Notes: generated by a model not told the origin, from the letters alone. A stretch of DNA of 64,000 bases from DASSUW01 sp963740605 (GCA_963740605.1 CAVUFC010000013.1:62001-126000); one strand, 5' to 3'. Positions 43,976 through 53,769 are shown, counted from the stretch's first letter. Numbers and translations: made by a program.

Positions 43976-44455
43976 GCCATCTACGGGTCACGAGTTCAGC
44001 GAAACAACGCTGACCGAGCTGCCTCGCGCGCTACGAGCCCGCACCGCGCGTCACCCCGACAACCCAGGTCTCATCGCCTCCTGGCCCGGGGTGCGCGAGG
44101 ACCGCATGGCCGCAGCCTGCGCCGAGCCAGCGGGGCGCCGCTGTCCGCGGGGGCCGACAAGGCGACTGGCCCCGCAGTCGATCCCGTGACCTGAGGGTGC
44201 GTTGCCTCGCCGCGCTGTAGGCGGATCGGCGTACCACCGCTCTCGGGCCGGGACTGTTGGCCGCAGGGCCAGTTCCAACTGACGTTACTCCCTGCGGGAG
44301 ACGAGCGCGAGCCTTGCGCCGCTACCAGGACTGACCGTGAGCTGCTCCCCTGGTGCCAACCTCGCGTCTAGGACTAGACTCGAAGCCGTCGCCGGGAACT
44401 GTTGCTCCTCTCCGCCTTGCGACGCCGGGAACGGACGGGGCGCGGAAGGAGCCGA
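43976..44455. other. Intergenic, no convincing gene
   Basis: Frames here are Arg/Pro-rich shadows without a ribosome binding site. Nothing else seen. Confidence 0.35.
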
Positions 44456-44617
44456 ATGGCCCGCAAGGAAGTACGCACCGAGCACACCCGGACCGTAGGT
44501 CACGTGTCACATGAGGCGCAGGTGCGGGTCGACAAGCGTGTCGGGCAGATTCTCGCGCGCCGAGCTGCGGCGCTGCGGCAGGCGCGGCTCGCAGCCCGGC
44601 GCCTCAAGCGTTCATGA
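44456..44617 (+). CDS. Small basic protein (53 residues)
   Basis: ATG 44456 is preceded by a very good GGAAGGAG four bases away. It reads MARKEVRTEHTRTVGHVSHE, AQVRVDKRVGQILARRAAAL, RQARLAARRLKRS: strongly basic, helical at the C-terminus, with no membrane segment. It could be a nucleic-acid- or ribosome-associated small protein, but no family is recognised. The Shine-Dalgarno is the main reason to believe in it. Confidence 0.55.
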   Translation: MARKEVRTEHTRTVGHVSHEAQVRVDKRVGQILARRAAALRQARLAARRLKRS

Positions 44618-44986
44618 CCGGGTGGGCTGCGCCACCCGCCGCATCTCGTCGGAGAGCTAGGGGGTCGGATCGCTCGTGATCGCGGAGATGGCCAGGATCT
44701 TCATCTAGCGGTCTCCAATGCGTCAGGGCGCGGATACTCGCGCCGGCACGCTACGCGCCTGGCACCTGCCCGCCTCACAGGAGTTCCTCGACCACGCCCC
44801 GCGTCGACGCGGCCCCGCGCGCGTAGACGTCGAGGGGCGGCATGTAGTCCACTCGTTCCTGGCAGGACCCGCGCGGGCTGGCCGGGGCGGACTCGCGGCG
44901 GTTGACGCTGGTCAGCCGCGGGCGTAGCGTCGGCCTGCCGCGCGCCCACCGACGACGCGGATCAACGACGGCGGAGGTCGATGATC
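44618..44986. other. Intergenic stretch
   Basis: No gene recognised. The last 15 bases carry the GGAGG for the following secreted protein. Confidence 0.35.
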
Positions 44987-45457
44987 ATGCTGCGAAAGGC
45001 CCTACAGGTGACGGTCGCCACACTGATCGCGTCAGCCGTCCTAGCCGGGCCGGCGAACGCCTCTGGAGCGACGAAATCGCGGATCTGCCTGCCGGTCGCC
45101 GCCACCGGCGTCGGGCAGGACCTCGGCAATTTCACGACCACCGCGACGATCTCCAGCCACGGCCTGCCGCTCGGCACGACCGACGCCACGTTCGCGCCCA
45201 CAGGCGGCGACGCGACCACGGTCACGTTCACCGGACCGATCGTGTTCACCACCCGGATCGGCGCACTCACCGCGCAGGTCGACGGTACGTTCAACACCGC
45301 GACCGGCGCGTTCCTCTCTCAGTCGACCAGCGTGCGCGGCACGGGCGAATTCACCGGAGTCACCGGTGACCTGACGTTCGTCGGCGCGGAGAACCTCCAG
45401 ACCGGCGCATTCACAGAGAGGATCACGGGGCGCCTCTGCCCTCGCTTCCCGCACTGA
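44987..45457 (+). CDS. Secreted beta-rich protein of unknown function
   Basis: A 156-residue protein with a signal peptide (LRKALQVTVATLIASAVLAG, cleavage after ANA). The mature part is Thr/Gly-rich with alternating pattern (DLGNFTTTATISSHGLPLGT, TVTFTGPIVFTTRIGAL, GTGEFTGVTGDLTFVGAENL) and two Cys near the ends (RICLPVA, GRLCPRF) that could form a disulfide. It looks like a small secreted beta barrel. ATG 44987 is nine bases behind GGAGG; ATG 44981 is an alternative. Single gene. Confidence 0.7.
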   Translation: MLRKALQVTVATLIASAVLAGPANASGATKSRICLPVAATGVGQDLGNFTTTATISSHGLPLGTTDATFAPTGGDATTVTFTGPIVFTTRIGALTAQVDGTFNTATGAFLSQSTSVRGTGEFTGVTGDLTFVGAENLQTGAFTERITGRLCPRFPH

Positions 45458-45613
45458 GACGGGCCGCGATATCGCGCAAAGGACAAGCGGCGGCAGTCCG
45501 GGGCGCCACGATCGCCGGACGACGGCGTCGCCGCTAGACACAAGACAAGCGTAGCCTGCCAGACCGGTAGCGGCGATAAGGGCTGGTTGCGGGAGAGGAT
45601 GCGCGGCGGCCGC

Positions 45614-45847
45614 CTAGCGGTGCTTGATCACCATCAGGCGCACAAACGTGGCCATCGCGATCGTCGGACGGCCGTAGTCACGCGCGGCCGCCTGCCACGC
45701 CCACTCGATCGGCGCCAACCGCTCCGCGTCGACCAACAACGCGTCAAGCCGCGCCAGATCCGACGGCAGCTCCCGCACCCCCACTGGCAAGACGTCGTCG
45801 AACAGCGACTCGACCTGACCACCCACCAAACCGCAGCACCATCCCAC
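45614..45847 (-). pseudogene. Transposase N-terminal fragment (DUF772, IS1182/IS5-like)
   Basis: The frame reads VESLFDDVLPVGVRELPSDL, ERLAPIEWAWQAAARDYGRP and TIAMATFVRLMVIKHR, then TAG. This is the N-terminal DUF772 region of IS1182/IS5-type transposases, in which KHR would be followed by a GWGYE-type motif. Everything downstream is missing. The 90 bp right of it (45848-45935) probably hold the left IS end. Confidence 0.7.
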
Positions 45848-46006
45848 CCCCGAAAATCGCCGCTACGCAGGCAAATCATCCCGCGACCAGCGGACAGAGC
45901 CACCATCTCAGCCGACACTATGTCCGGCGGAAGTAACTAGGCGAGGTCGGCGCCCCGGGTCCGCGTGGCGTCGCGACCCGCGCGCCAAGCGAGCGAGCGG
46001 GCGGGC

Positions 46007-46034
46007 GGGAGGGGCCGCTGGTGCGGCCCCTCCC
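46007..46034 (-). terminator. 12-bp perfect hairpin behind the M14 peptidase gene
   Basis: GGGAGGGGCCGC pairs perfectly with its complement around TGGT, 11 nt past the stop of the minus-strand gene at 46046. No T-run. Confidence 0.7.
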
Positions 46035-46045
46035 TGCGCCTCGCG

Positions 46046-49000
46046 TCAGCCGAGCAGGTGGCTCAGGACGCGCCCCATGACGGCGTCGCGTTCCGCCTGC
46101 GTGCGGATGGCCTCGAACCCGAATCCGGCGAGGATCGAGTGCGGGGTGGTGATGGTGGCGCCGACGGGGAACCCGGCGGCGTCGGTGAACGCCCAGTCGT
46201 TGCTGTTCGCCGCGCTGCCTTCCGGCGCTCCGGACACCGTCCAGCCGCCGGTGTCGCCGCCCTCGAACGACGTCGTGCTGCTGTCCGGCAGCGTGATGTC
46301 GTCGACGAACACGCCGAGGCCCTGGGTACCCCAGTCGCTGACGTACGAGATCGACACCGTGACGGACTGGCCGGCGAACTGCGAGAGGTCGATCGACCAC
46401 TCCTGCCAGCCGCCGGAGTTGCCGCTGGCGGCGTTCCACTCGCCGCCGTCACCGGTCGGCGAGCAGGTGGCGTCGGCGTTGACGGTCTGGTAGGCGTCCA
46501 GCTGCGGGTGCAACTGTGCGGCCCAGCCGGCCGGGCAGCTCTGGCCCGTGTCCTGCGACGTGTGCCCGTTGGCGTCCGGCAGTGTGGTCCACGTCCCGTC
46601 GGGCCGCTGGACCTCGACCGTCAGGTAGTCCCAATCGGGCTCCGTGTCGTACGACGTCCAGAAGGAAAGGCTGCCGCCGCCGGCCGGAACGCCGACCGGG
46701 CGCGACAACCGTTTGTAGGACACGTCGGCGATCTGCGAGTACGCGTACCCGTTGCCGGTGTGCGGGTCGAACGGCCCGCCCGGCTTGTCGAAGCGCGCCG
46801 ACGGCGTGCTGTCGAACTGCGGGAACTCGTCCTTGGGCAGCACGCCGCTCGTCGCGATGAACGAGGACGTCAGCGCCTGGTTGTCGGCGCCGTCGCCGCC
46901 GTTGAGATCCCACGCCAGCCCGCTGAAGGGGTTCGAGATCCCGTTCACGGTGAACGGGTTGCCGTCGTCGTCGAGGCCGTCCCCGGCGACGGCGAGGTAC
47001 CCGCCGAACCAGTACTGAAGGACGTCGTTGGTCCCGTCGCCCGAGCCGCGTAGCGCCAGGCAGCGCCGCGGCTCGAAGTCGGCCGGGGCCGGGTTGCACG
47101 GGCCGACGCCCTTCGGGTCGTACAGCTGGTTGCCGACGTTGCCGGTGTACTGCTGGCCGGCGCGATCGCCGGTGTAGAACACCTTGCCGCCCTCGTCCAT
47201 GTAGGAGCGGAAGTTGAGCATCTCGTCGAGCGCCAGCCGATCGGCGTTCCCGGCGCCCCATTCGGCCTTACGGGTGACGTTGTCGTCGCCCGTGTACCAG
47301 ACGACGCCGTCGTAGTGGCCGAGCACGCCGAGGTCGTCCGGCGCGGTGCGGCCCCGCGCGTCGACGTCGTAGACGTCGGCCTGTATGCCGTTGTCGGCGA
47401 GCGCGTCCAGGTAGTAGTCGAGGTAGTGCGGACCGGCCGACTGGACCGGGGAGGCCCCGGTGTAGTCCTCGGCCGCGACGACCAGGACGCGATTGCCGGA
47501 CTCGGCCACCGTCTTATAGGTGAATGCGTCGCTCTTCTTGCCGCCGCCCTCGAACCAGACCTTGACGTGCTGGCCAGGCTCGGTGCCGGTGACGGTGCCG
47601 CGCATCTGGTGGTAATACACCGCGGCCGGCTTGTAGCGCTGCGCGCCGGTCCATTCCCGCGTGCGCGCGGTGTGCACTCGACCGCCGTTGATCTGGTATT
47701 TCAGCGTGACAGCGCCGAGGCTGCGCTTGGCGAGCACCTGCACGGGCTGGGGATCGCCGTAGGAGTACTTGAACGTGAAGTTCGCCCCCGGGATCCCGTC
47801 CTTGTAGTCGTCGTCGCTCTTGACATAGAGCGGCTTCGTCTTGATCCCGAGTGCCGACTTTGGGTCGTCCGGGTCGGTGGCCGAGTCGGCGACCGAGCGC
47901 GCGAACGGCAGGTTGCGCTCGAACTCCTGCTGCACGAGCTCCTCGTCGTCCGGGAACACGAAGCCGCAGTTCGGGCAGCCGGGCGAGAGCTCCGGCGTCC
48001 ACGTCAGCGCGCCGCCCTCGGCGTGCCCGAAGTCGTTCTCCTCGCCGTTGGTGACGTACAGGACGTCCGAGCTCAGGCCGGGGTGGAATCCGTTGGTGAC
48101 CGTGCTGGGGTCGCCGTCGTCGAAGTCCTGGATCGCCGGGTTGTCGAGGTTGCCCGAGAGCGCGTAGTAGATCGGGTCATCCATCGTCGGCGAGCCGATC
48201 TGCCAGCCCTCCGGGTAGAGCAGCCAGCGGCCGTTGGAGTGGTAGTTGACCTGGAACCTGGCCTTGGTGAGGTCGAGCAGCTTCATCATCGCCTTGGTCT
48301 CGGGCTCCGACGCCGGGGCGGGACCGCGGTAGGTGTCACTCGACTGGATCGAGGAGGAGCCCTCCTCGTCATAGCCCCAGTGCGCCGGGTAGTTCCGGTT
48401 CGGGTCGACGCCGTCGCCGACGGCGATCTTGCCGTCACCGTTGTTGTCGCGCAGGTTCTTGCGCCACAGGCGGTTGCCCTCGGTGAACGTGTACTGGTAG
48501 CCGTCCGGGTTCATCACGGGGAAGAACCACAGCTCGGTGTCCTTGAGGAGCCGCTTGATGTGCTTGTCGTTTCGCAGCCAACCGTTGATGTAGTACTTCA
48601 TCAGCCGCCGGTCGATCTCGGGGGCGATCCACTCGCGCGCGTGCTGCGTGGCGCTGTAGATCACCGCCGGGCGGCGCCCGTCGGCGTGCCCGCGGGCACC
48701 CTGGGTGAGCTTGAGCGCGAGGATGTCGCGGCCCTGGTAGGTCGTGCCCAGATTGACGAGCTTTGCGATCTGCGGGTACTTGCTCGCTGTCGAGCGCAGC
48801 AGGTCGGCGTAGCCGCCTGGGCCGTCGTAGTCGCGCCAGACGGTGTAGCCGTTCTGCGCCTGCGCCTCGGCGAACTCGCGGACGGTCCTCCCGCCCCGCA
48901 CGCGCGTCAGCGTGGTTTGGATGCCCTGGTCGCGCAGCTTCGCGCGCCAGGCCTTGTCGAGCACGAGGTCGACCTTGAAGCCCTTGCCCAGCGGCTTCGT

Positions 49001-49165
49001 CTTGGTGATGTCAACGCCCGCAGCGTGCATGCGCTGCAGCTGGTTGCCGTTGACCTTCGCGTGATACGCGTCGAGGGGGGACCCGCCCCCCTGCCCCGCT
49101 GCTGCCGTCGCGGGCAGCACGAACATGGACGCGGCCACCACAGCCGCGCCGAGCCATCGATGCAT
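46046..49165 (-). CDS. Large secreted M14 zinc carboxypeptidase
   Basis: A 1039-residue protein with a signal peptide (LGAAVVAASMFVLPATAAAG). The N-terminal propeptide-like part is followed by the carboxypeptidase A-type domain: SATQHAREWIAPEIDRRLM (HxxE zinc ligands, ~178), FFPVMNPDGYQYTF, DPNRNYPAHWGY, NYHSNGRWLLYPEGW (third zinc ligand) and LTWTPELSP (catalytic Glu). A middle domain (VLVVAAEDYTGASPVQ, LDYYLDALADNGIQADVYDV, LGHYDGVVWYTGDD) looks ThuA/amidotransferase-like. The C-terminus has MAM/immune-inhibitor-A-like beta domains (SLSFWTSYDTEPDWDYLTVE). It degrades external protein. The gene is monocistronic with its own hairpin terminator. Confidence 0.92.
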   Translation of the reverse strand: MHRWLGAAVVAASMFVLPATAAAGQGGGSPLDAYHAKVNGNQLQRMHAAGVDITKTKPLGKGFKVDLVLDKAWRAKLRDQGIQTTLTRVRGGRTVREFAEAQAQNGYTVWRDYDGPGGYADLLRSTASKYPQIAKLVNLGTTYQGRDILALKLTQGARGHADGRRPAVIYSATQHAREWIAPEIDRRLMKYYINGWLRNDKHIKRLLKDTELWFFPVMNPDGYQYTFTEGNRLWRKNLRDNNGDGKIAVGDGVDPNRNYPAHWGYDEEGSSSIQSSDTYRGPAPASEPETKAMMKLLDLTKARFQVNYHSNGRWLLYPEGWQIGSPTMDDPIYYALSGNLDNPAIQDFDDGDPSTVTNGFHPGLSSDVLYVTNGEENDFGHAEGGALTWTPELSPGCPNCGFVFPDDEELVQQEFERNLPFARSVADSATDPDDPKSALGIKTKPLYVKSDDDYKDGIPGANFTFKYSYGDPQPVQVLAKRSLGAVTLKYQINGGRVHTARTREWTGAQRYKPAAVYYHQMRGTVTGTEPGQHVKVWFEGGGKKSDAFTYKTVAESGNRVLVVAAEDYTGASPVQSAGPHYLDYYLDALADNGIQADVYDVDARGRTAPDDLGVLGHYDGVVWYTGDDNVTRKAEWGAGNADRLALDEMLNFRSYMDEGGKVFYTGDRAGQQYTGNVGNQLYDPKGVGPCNPAPADFEPRRCLALRGSGDGTNDVLQYWFGGYLAVAGDGLDDDGNPFTVNGISNPFSGLAWDLNGGDGADNQALTSSFIATSGVLPKDEFPQFDSTPSARFDKPGGPFDPHTGNGYAYSQIADVSYKRLSRPVGVPAGGGSLSFWTSYDTEPDWDYLTVEVQRPDGTWTTLPDANGHTSQDTGQSCPAGWAAQLHPQLDAYQTVNADATCSPTGDGGEWNAASGNSGGWQEWSIDLSQFAGQSVTVSISYVSDWGTQGLGVFVDDITLPDSSTTSFEGGDTGGWTVSGAPEGSAANSNDWAFTDAAGFPVGATITTPHSILAGFGFEAIRTQAERDAVMGRVLSHLLG

Positions 49166-49430
49166 CTGAATAACCCTCCCTCACGGGTCGTAGAGGCAGG
49201 ATGGTAGGGATTGATCAGCGGTCAGGTCACCAGGTCAATGGCCAGGTTTGCGGACGGTTCGGGGACTGCGCGCACCGCGCTCCGTTTCGCGGATTGCGCC
49301 TGTCAACGGGAACCGAAAGCTGCAGCGGTTTCGGGAATTGAAAAGTGCTCCATGTGATGGGGATGCGAGCCGGCGAACTGGCGCCGCTGTGATGCGAGTT
49401 CGGTTGAGCGAGCCTGCCGGGAGGGCCCTC
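49166..49430. other. Promoter-side gap of the M14 gene
   Basis: Between the M14 start and the istB remnant; no gene recognised. The leader shows GGGAGGG just upstream of the ATG, a likely ribosome binding site. Confidence 0.4.
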
Positions 49431-49439
49431 GGGGCGGTG

Positions 49440-49620
49440 TCGGTGCCGCGTTCGCGCAGGCGGTGACTCTTGCCCTTGAGCGCGACCATGGTGGCGTGGT
49501 GGGACGAGGCGGTCGATGAGGGCGGCGGCGACCATCGCGTCGCCGAGAATCTCGCGCCAGACCTCGAAGCGGCGGTTGAGGTGACGATGATCGAGCCTGC
49601 TCGTAGCGTCCGGTGAACTG
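49440..49620 (-). pseudogene. istB: IS21-family istB, C-terminal fragment
   Basis: The frame reads NRRFEVWREILGDAMVAAAL, IDRLV and, after one frame change, HATMVALKGKSHRLRERG. This is the end of the IstB ATPase helper (FxxWxxxLGD...AAAxxDRLxHHxxxxxxxGxSxRxR). The Walker motifs are missing. Together with the istA piece at 8.2 kb it shows that at least two IS21 copies have decayed in this window. Confidence 0.7.
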
Positions 49621-50017
49621 CCCGGCTTCGTTGGAGGCTGTCCACGAAACAGTGAACATGCCGGTCGGCGCTAGGGTCGGGTCTGGCCTACCGTGAAACT
49701 GCCCCTTGGGTGTCGTTCCTGGGACGCGTCGTCTTGCTCGAGCGCCTTGAAGTCCGCGATCAGGGCGCCTGGCGGCGACCATGGAAATCTCCCAGGCGCG
49801 AAGGCTACATCGACGAGCGCGCGAACCGCCGACCGGGCGGCGACCACCCGGACCGGCGGCGCCACTGCCCAGGCAGGCGGGCACCGGCCCGTCCGGCGGC
49901 GCAGGCCGGGCACCTGATCGGTGTGCCTTACTCATGGTAGATAGTTACCTGCGGCGACGCATACGAATGCGAGTTCGCCGACGGGCCACGTAGACGGCAT
50001 TGCCCAACGCGATAGCG
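49621..50017. other. IS21 flank and repeat copy 5
   Basis: The left part carries IS21-end-like sequence (GTTCACTGTTTCGTGGAC on the minus strand). The only other structured feature is the dispersed repeat at 49919-49950. Confidence 0.4.
49919..49950 (+). repeat. Dispersed 30-bp repeat, copy 5
   Basis: GGTGTGCCTTA, variable CTCATGGT, AGATAGTTACC, followed by TGCGGCGACGC as after copies 1 and 3. No inverted partner found to the right. Confidence 0.8.
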
Positions 50018-50159
50018 CTAGCGCGTCACCAGAAACCGGCCCAGTCCGACCAGCGCGAGGCCGGTCCAGAACAGCACGCCCTCGTAGCTCACGCCCAGGG
50101 CCATGAGCAACGCTCCCGCCGATGAAACAGGCGCCGGTGAGATGGTCGCGGCGAGTCAC
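50018..50159 (-). pseudogene. Small two-helix membrane protein with one frameshift
   Basis: A GTG at 50159 opens MTRRDHLTGACFIGGSVA. After a one-base change the frame continues LMALGVSYEGVLFWTGLALV, GLGRFLVTR and TAG. Together this would be a ~47-residue protein with two hydrophobic stretches and charged ends. The second half alone could also start at an ATG (MALGVSYEGV). No family recognised. Confidence 0.4.
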
Positions 50160-50380
50160 GGGCTGATCCTATCCCGGTGAGCACCCGCTCTCGCGCGTTA
50201 CCGAGCGTGTGCCTGAGGCCAACCTCTCGCATCGAGACAACCGGTGCTCGTCCGGAGCGGGCACGGCTCCGACGCCGGGGTCGCACGCTCGCGTTGGCGC
50301 ACGAAGCGGGAGTGAAGGCCGGGCGCGGCTGTCGCGGCGATGTCGCGCCCCCGGTGGCGTGGCGTGGACCGCGGCGGTGA

Positions 50381-51325
50381 CTAAGCAACGGCGTCCGGGC
50401 CGCTGTGTAGCTCGGTCGCCAGGAAGCGCTCGATCGCGGCGACGACCGTGTCTGGGTCGTCGATCCACGGAAGGTGGCCTGTCCCGGGAAGTCGAACGAG
50501 GCGAAGGTTGGGGTTCGTCGCGACGAGAGCCTCGCCCTCCTCTGGTGATCCGAAGGCGTCGTGTTCGGGCCAGACGAGAAGGGTCGGTGTCGTCAACGCT
50601 CCCCAGCGCTCGCCGAGGATCAGCTCGCGTCTGTACCCAAGGCGGCGCCAATCGGCGATACAGGCAATCAAGGTCAGCATGCTCTCGACATTTCTTCGCG
50701 TGTGCGCGACGTCGACGTCGAGCAGCCGGTTGTCGACTCGCTCGGGATGCTCGACCATGAGCTGTCCGAAGAACTTGCGGCTTCCGTCCCGCGTCGCATT
50801 CGAAAACAGGTATGTGCCAAGCCGATGGCCGATGAGCGGGAGTCCGAGCGGAAGCATCAGGAGGGGCGGCCTTTGCACGATCCCGAACGGCGCGCCGACG
50901 AGTACAAGGCGCGACACGCGGCTGGGACCGTCGAGCGCGAAGGCGACGGACAACAGCGCGCCCAGTGAGTTGGCGGCCACATCGACCGTCGGCAGCTCGA
51001 GTGCATCCACGACGTCGCGCAGGAACGTGCGACCGTGGTCGAGCAGGTCCACGCCGCGATAGTCGAACGGATCGGCCAGCCCGTGGCCCGGTCGGTCGAC
51101 CGCGAGCACGCGGTGGGTCTCCGCGAGAGGCGCCAGGATCGGCACCACCTCGTATGCGCCGCCCAACCCACCGTGGACGTACAGGAGCGGCGACCCGCTG
51201 CCGAGCTCGACGACTTGTGTCTCGCCCTGGGACCAGCGAATCCGGCGGACACGAGCCTCAGGCGCGAACCGGGCGAGCAGCCCAGCCTGCGCCTTCTCGA
51301 GCTCCCGATCCAGCTCTGTCTCCAT
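50381..51325 (-). CDS. Alpha/beta hydrolase
   Basis: A 314-residue protein. Strand and oxyanion loop PLLYVHGGLGGAYEVVPIL, VLAVDRPGHGLADPFDYRGV, nucleophile elbow VAANSLGALLSVAFAL (Ala instead of the first Gly of GxSxG), LLVWPEHDAFG with the acid and LPGTGHLPWIDDP with the His. All three catalytic residues are visible. Substrate unknown; probably an ester or a C-C bond hydrolase. It lies 57 bp downstream of the LuxR-TPR regulator on the same strand, so the regulator probably controls it. Start ATG 51325. Confidence 0.88.
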   Translation of the reverse strand: METELDRELEKAQAGLLARFAPEARVRRIRWSQGETQVVELGSGSPLLYVHGGLGGAYEVVPILAPLAETHRVLAVDRPGHGLADPFDYRGVDLLDHGRTFLRDVVDALELPTVDVAANSLGALLSVAFALDGPSRVSRLVLVGAPFGIVQRPPLLMLPLGLPLIGHRLGTYLFSNATRDGSRKFFGQLMVEHPERVDNRLLDVDVAHTRRNVESMLTLIACIADWRRLGYRRELILGERWGALTTPTLLVWPEHDAFGSPEEGEALVATNPNLRLVRLPGTGHLPWIDDPDTVVAAIERFLATELHSGPDAVA

Positions 51326-51382
51326 GACTGCCGAGGATCGCTGCGAGCGAGGCGCGCAGCATCGGTGGGAATACCCATCCGA

Positions 51383-53026
51383 CTACGGATTCCGGGTCTG
51401 CTCGCGCAGCACGTACGCGGCCGCCTCCGCTCGGCTCCGGAGGTCGAGCTTCGCCAGGATGTGCGCGACGTGGTGCTCGGCCGTTCGCCGGCTGATGTAC
51501 AACCGCTGCGCGATCTCGGCGTTCGAGCATCCTTCTGCCAGGAGCGACAAGACCTCCGTCTCGCGCTTCGTCAGCGCGCCGTACCCCTTCGGGAAAGCCC
51601 GCGCCGGAGCTCCGAGCTCTCGGAGCACGGCCGCCGCCGCATCGGCCTCGCGGCTCGCGCCGAGACGCTCGAATGTCTCCAACGCGTGCCGCGCCTCTTC
51701 GACCGCTGCTGCCGGCGCGTGCGAGGCGAGTGCCCGAGCGAGCGCGACCCGGGCCTGCGCGGCTTCGAGGGCCAGACCGAGCCCGGAGAACATCTCCAGA
51801 GCCGCCTGGAAGTCCGCCCGCGCCTGCTGGTCTCCTCGAGCGGCTCGAACCGCGCCCCCGACGAGCCTGGCGACGGCGCGCGTGCGGTCGTCCGCGCGGT
51901 CGACCGCGAGAACGGCCAGCTGGTCAAGCGTCTCATCCGCGGCCGCGATGTCGCCGCGTGCGAGCTGAACCTCGACGAGCAGGGCGAGCACAAGCGCGCA
52001 ATCCGGATCGGACGGCGGTGTGCTCTCGAGGCACAAGCGGCCGAGGTCCCCAGCCAGCGCGAGGTCGCCGCGCGCCAACGCGATCCTCGCGAGCGACCGC
52101 TTCGCGTTCGCGTGCCAGTCGAAGCCTTCGAGCAGACGTTCGGCCTCCTCGAATCGTCCCTGCCGAACGCGCAGGTCCGCGAGCCGAAGCAGCGCGAAGA
52201 GTTGGGACGCCCAGTAGCCCGCCTCGAAGATCCGGATCGCGGCCAGCAGCTCGCGCTCCGCCTCCTCCCATCGGCCGAGTGCGATCAGAATCCCGCCGTA
52301 GTGCGTCCGGCACGTCGGCGGCACAAAGTCTCCCCAGGCCACGAAGCGAGTCGCGGCCGCGAGCCACAGCTCGGCGCGCCTGACATCGGTCGCCCGTTCG
52401 CAGGCGCTCAACAACCTGCAGTAGATCTCGCCAGCGGCGCCGACACGCACCACCGCGCCCGAGGCGACCGCGGCCATCGCCTGGTCGAGCAGCCTCATTC
52501 CTTCGGTGAGGCGCCCCGCGGCGACATGCGCCTCGCCGAGCAGCGCCATGGCATCGAACTCGAGGTCACTGTCGCCGTAGCGCCTGGCAATCGCGATCGC
52601 CGCCGTCGCGAGCCTCTCGCGTTCGGATGCATCGGAGGTCCACGGAGCGCGGTCGAGCATCAGCCATCCGTGCGCTGCAGACTCTTCGACTCCCTCCAGC
52701 AGACTCTCCGCCCGCGCCATCCACCCGTTCGCGGCCGCGACATTGCCGTGCACCGACACGTGCAGGAACGCCAGCCAGCGCGCCAGCTCGGCGGCCTCGC
52801 CCCGCAGGCCACGCCGCTCGTACTCGGCAAACGCGCGCTCCTTTAGCTCAATCGCCCGCTGATGCTCGCCCCCGAACTGCAGCGCCTCTCCCAAGCCGTC
52901 GAGAATCTCCGCAGACTCGGCGAGCTCCGCAGCCTGCTCGAATACGGCCCGGGCGCGCTCCCAGTCCGCCGCACCGAGCGCCTCGCGGCCGAGGCGTAAC
53001 AGCTCGTCAGCCGTCGCCGCACCCAT
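51383..53026 (-). CDS. LuxR-family regulator with TPR-like helical repeats
   Basis: About 547 residues. From ATG 53026 the protein is almost all helical, with TPR/MalT-like repeats (ELLRLGREALGAADWERARA, LARWLAFLHVSVHGNVAAAN, ALGRWEEAERELLAAIRIFE, RFEEAERLLEGFDW). It ends in a canonical LuxR HTH (ALTKRETEVLSLLAEGCSNA, EIAQRLYISRRTAEHHVAHI, LAKLDLRSRAEAAAYVL). It lacks the N-terminal ATPase of MalT/LAL regulators. An upstream in-frame start (53068) is possible but less natural. It forms a two-gene unit with the hydrolase. Confidence 0.85.
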   Translation of the reverse strand: MGAATADELLRLGREALGAADWERARAVFEQAAELAESAEILDGLGEALQFGGEHQRAIELKERAFAEYERRGLRGEAAELARWLAFLHVSVHGNVAAANGWMARAESLLEGVEESAAHGWLMLDRAPWTSDASERERLATAAIAIARRYGDSDLEFDAMALLGEAHVAAGRLTEGMRLLDQAMAAVASGAVVRVGAAGEIYCRLLSACERATDVRRAELWLAAATRFVAWGDFVPPTCRTHYGGILIALGRWEEAERELLAAIRIFEAGYWASQLFALLRLADLRVRQGRFEEAERLLEGFDWHANAKRSLARIALARGDLALAGDLGRLCLESTPPSDPDCALVLALLVEVQLARGDIAAADETLDQLAVLAVDRADDRTRAVARLVGGAVRAARGDQQARADFQAALEMFSGLGLALEAAQARVALARALASHAPAAAVEEARHALETFERLGASREADAAAAVLRELGAPARAFPKGYGALTKRETEVLSLLAEGCSNAEIAQRLYISRRTAEHHVAHILAKLDLRSRAEAAAYVLREQTRNP

Positions 53027-53181
53027 CGCCGCGCATGTTCCCACGAGAGAGAGCTGTCGGATTGCCACGCAAGCGGGCGCCCTCGATGCTTGTCAGGGCT
53101 CTCGAGTTGAACGAGAAGCGGCGCTGAGCCCCGATCACCCACAGGCGCCGCGGGTGTGGTTGGCCGCGTTGCCAACGTACG

Positions 53182-53769
53182 TCATGGCTCACGGAGGGGT
53201 GGCCCGTGCTGCGAACACCGGAGCTGCTGAAGCTGCGCTGTCCGCCCTCCGACGGCGACTCCCTCCACACGAGACTGGGGGATCGAGATGATCCGGCGTG
53301 GATGATTGCCGGCGAGGTCGGCCAGGTACGTACGACTGTCGGTCTCCCCGATGAACACGCCGGCGACTTCGTCTCCGCCTGTGAGGCAGACCTTGGCCGG
53401 AAACGAGTTCTTGCTGACGACGAGCCATCCAATCACGAGATAGACGAGCACTGCACACGCCGTGCCGACCATGGCGGCGTACGCGCGGCGCGGCGCGGCG
53501 CAGCTCTCCTCGTTCGCGCGGCCTTGCGCAACACGGCTCGCCAGCATCCCGGCCGCAACCGCAGGCGCAACGATCAGCAGTCCCAGCGAGATGAGAAACT
53601 CGCGGGGCAGTTGAGGAACGGCAACGGAGGAAGGGACGCCACCGGAACCGAGTCGAAGCTGGAGCGCCAATCCTCCCGTGATGTAGACCAACGCAGCGAG
53701 CCCGACAGCGGCACCAGAGAGCTCGCTGACGGACTTGATCCAGCTCTGACCTTTAGCCTCAGGCGCCAC
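53182..53769 (-). CDS. Membrane protein of unknown function, 3 TM
   Basis: A 195-residue protein. Three clear hydrophobic segments: GAAVGLAALVYITGGLALQL, FLISLGLLIVAPAVAAGMLA, and AAMVGTACAVLVYLVIGWLV. A C-terminal soluble part follows (VCLTGGDEVAGVFIGETDSR, TYLADLAGNHPRRIISIPQS) that looks like a small beta domain outside or inside the membrane. Start GTG 53769. No family recognised. It lies upstream of and parallel to the LuxR-TPR gene (155 bp away). Confidence 0.65.
   Translation of the reverse strand: MAPEAKGQSWIKSVSELSGAAVGLAALVYITGGLALQLRLGSGGVPSSVAVPQLPREFLISLGLLIVAPAVAAGMLASRVAQGRANEESCAAPRRAYAAMVGTACAVLVYLVIGWLVVSKNSFPAKVCLTGGDEVAGVFIGETDSRTYLADLAGNHPRRIISIPQSRVEGVAVGGRTAQLQQLRCSQHGPPLREP

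Noticed and set aside
49227..49935. Several overlapping minus-strand open frames as new genes
   Set aside because: They are frames of the decayed istB end and its flank. Only the istB-like segment has family support.
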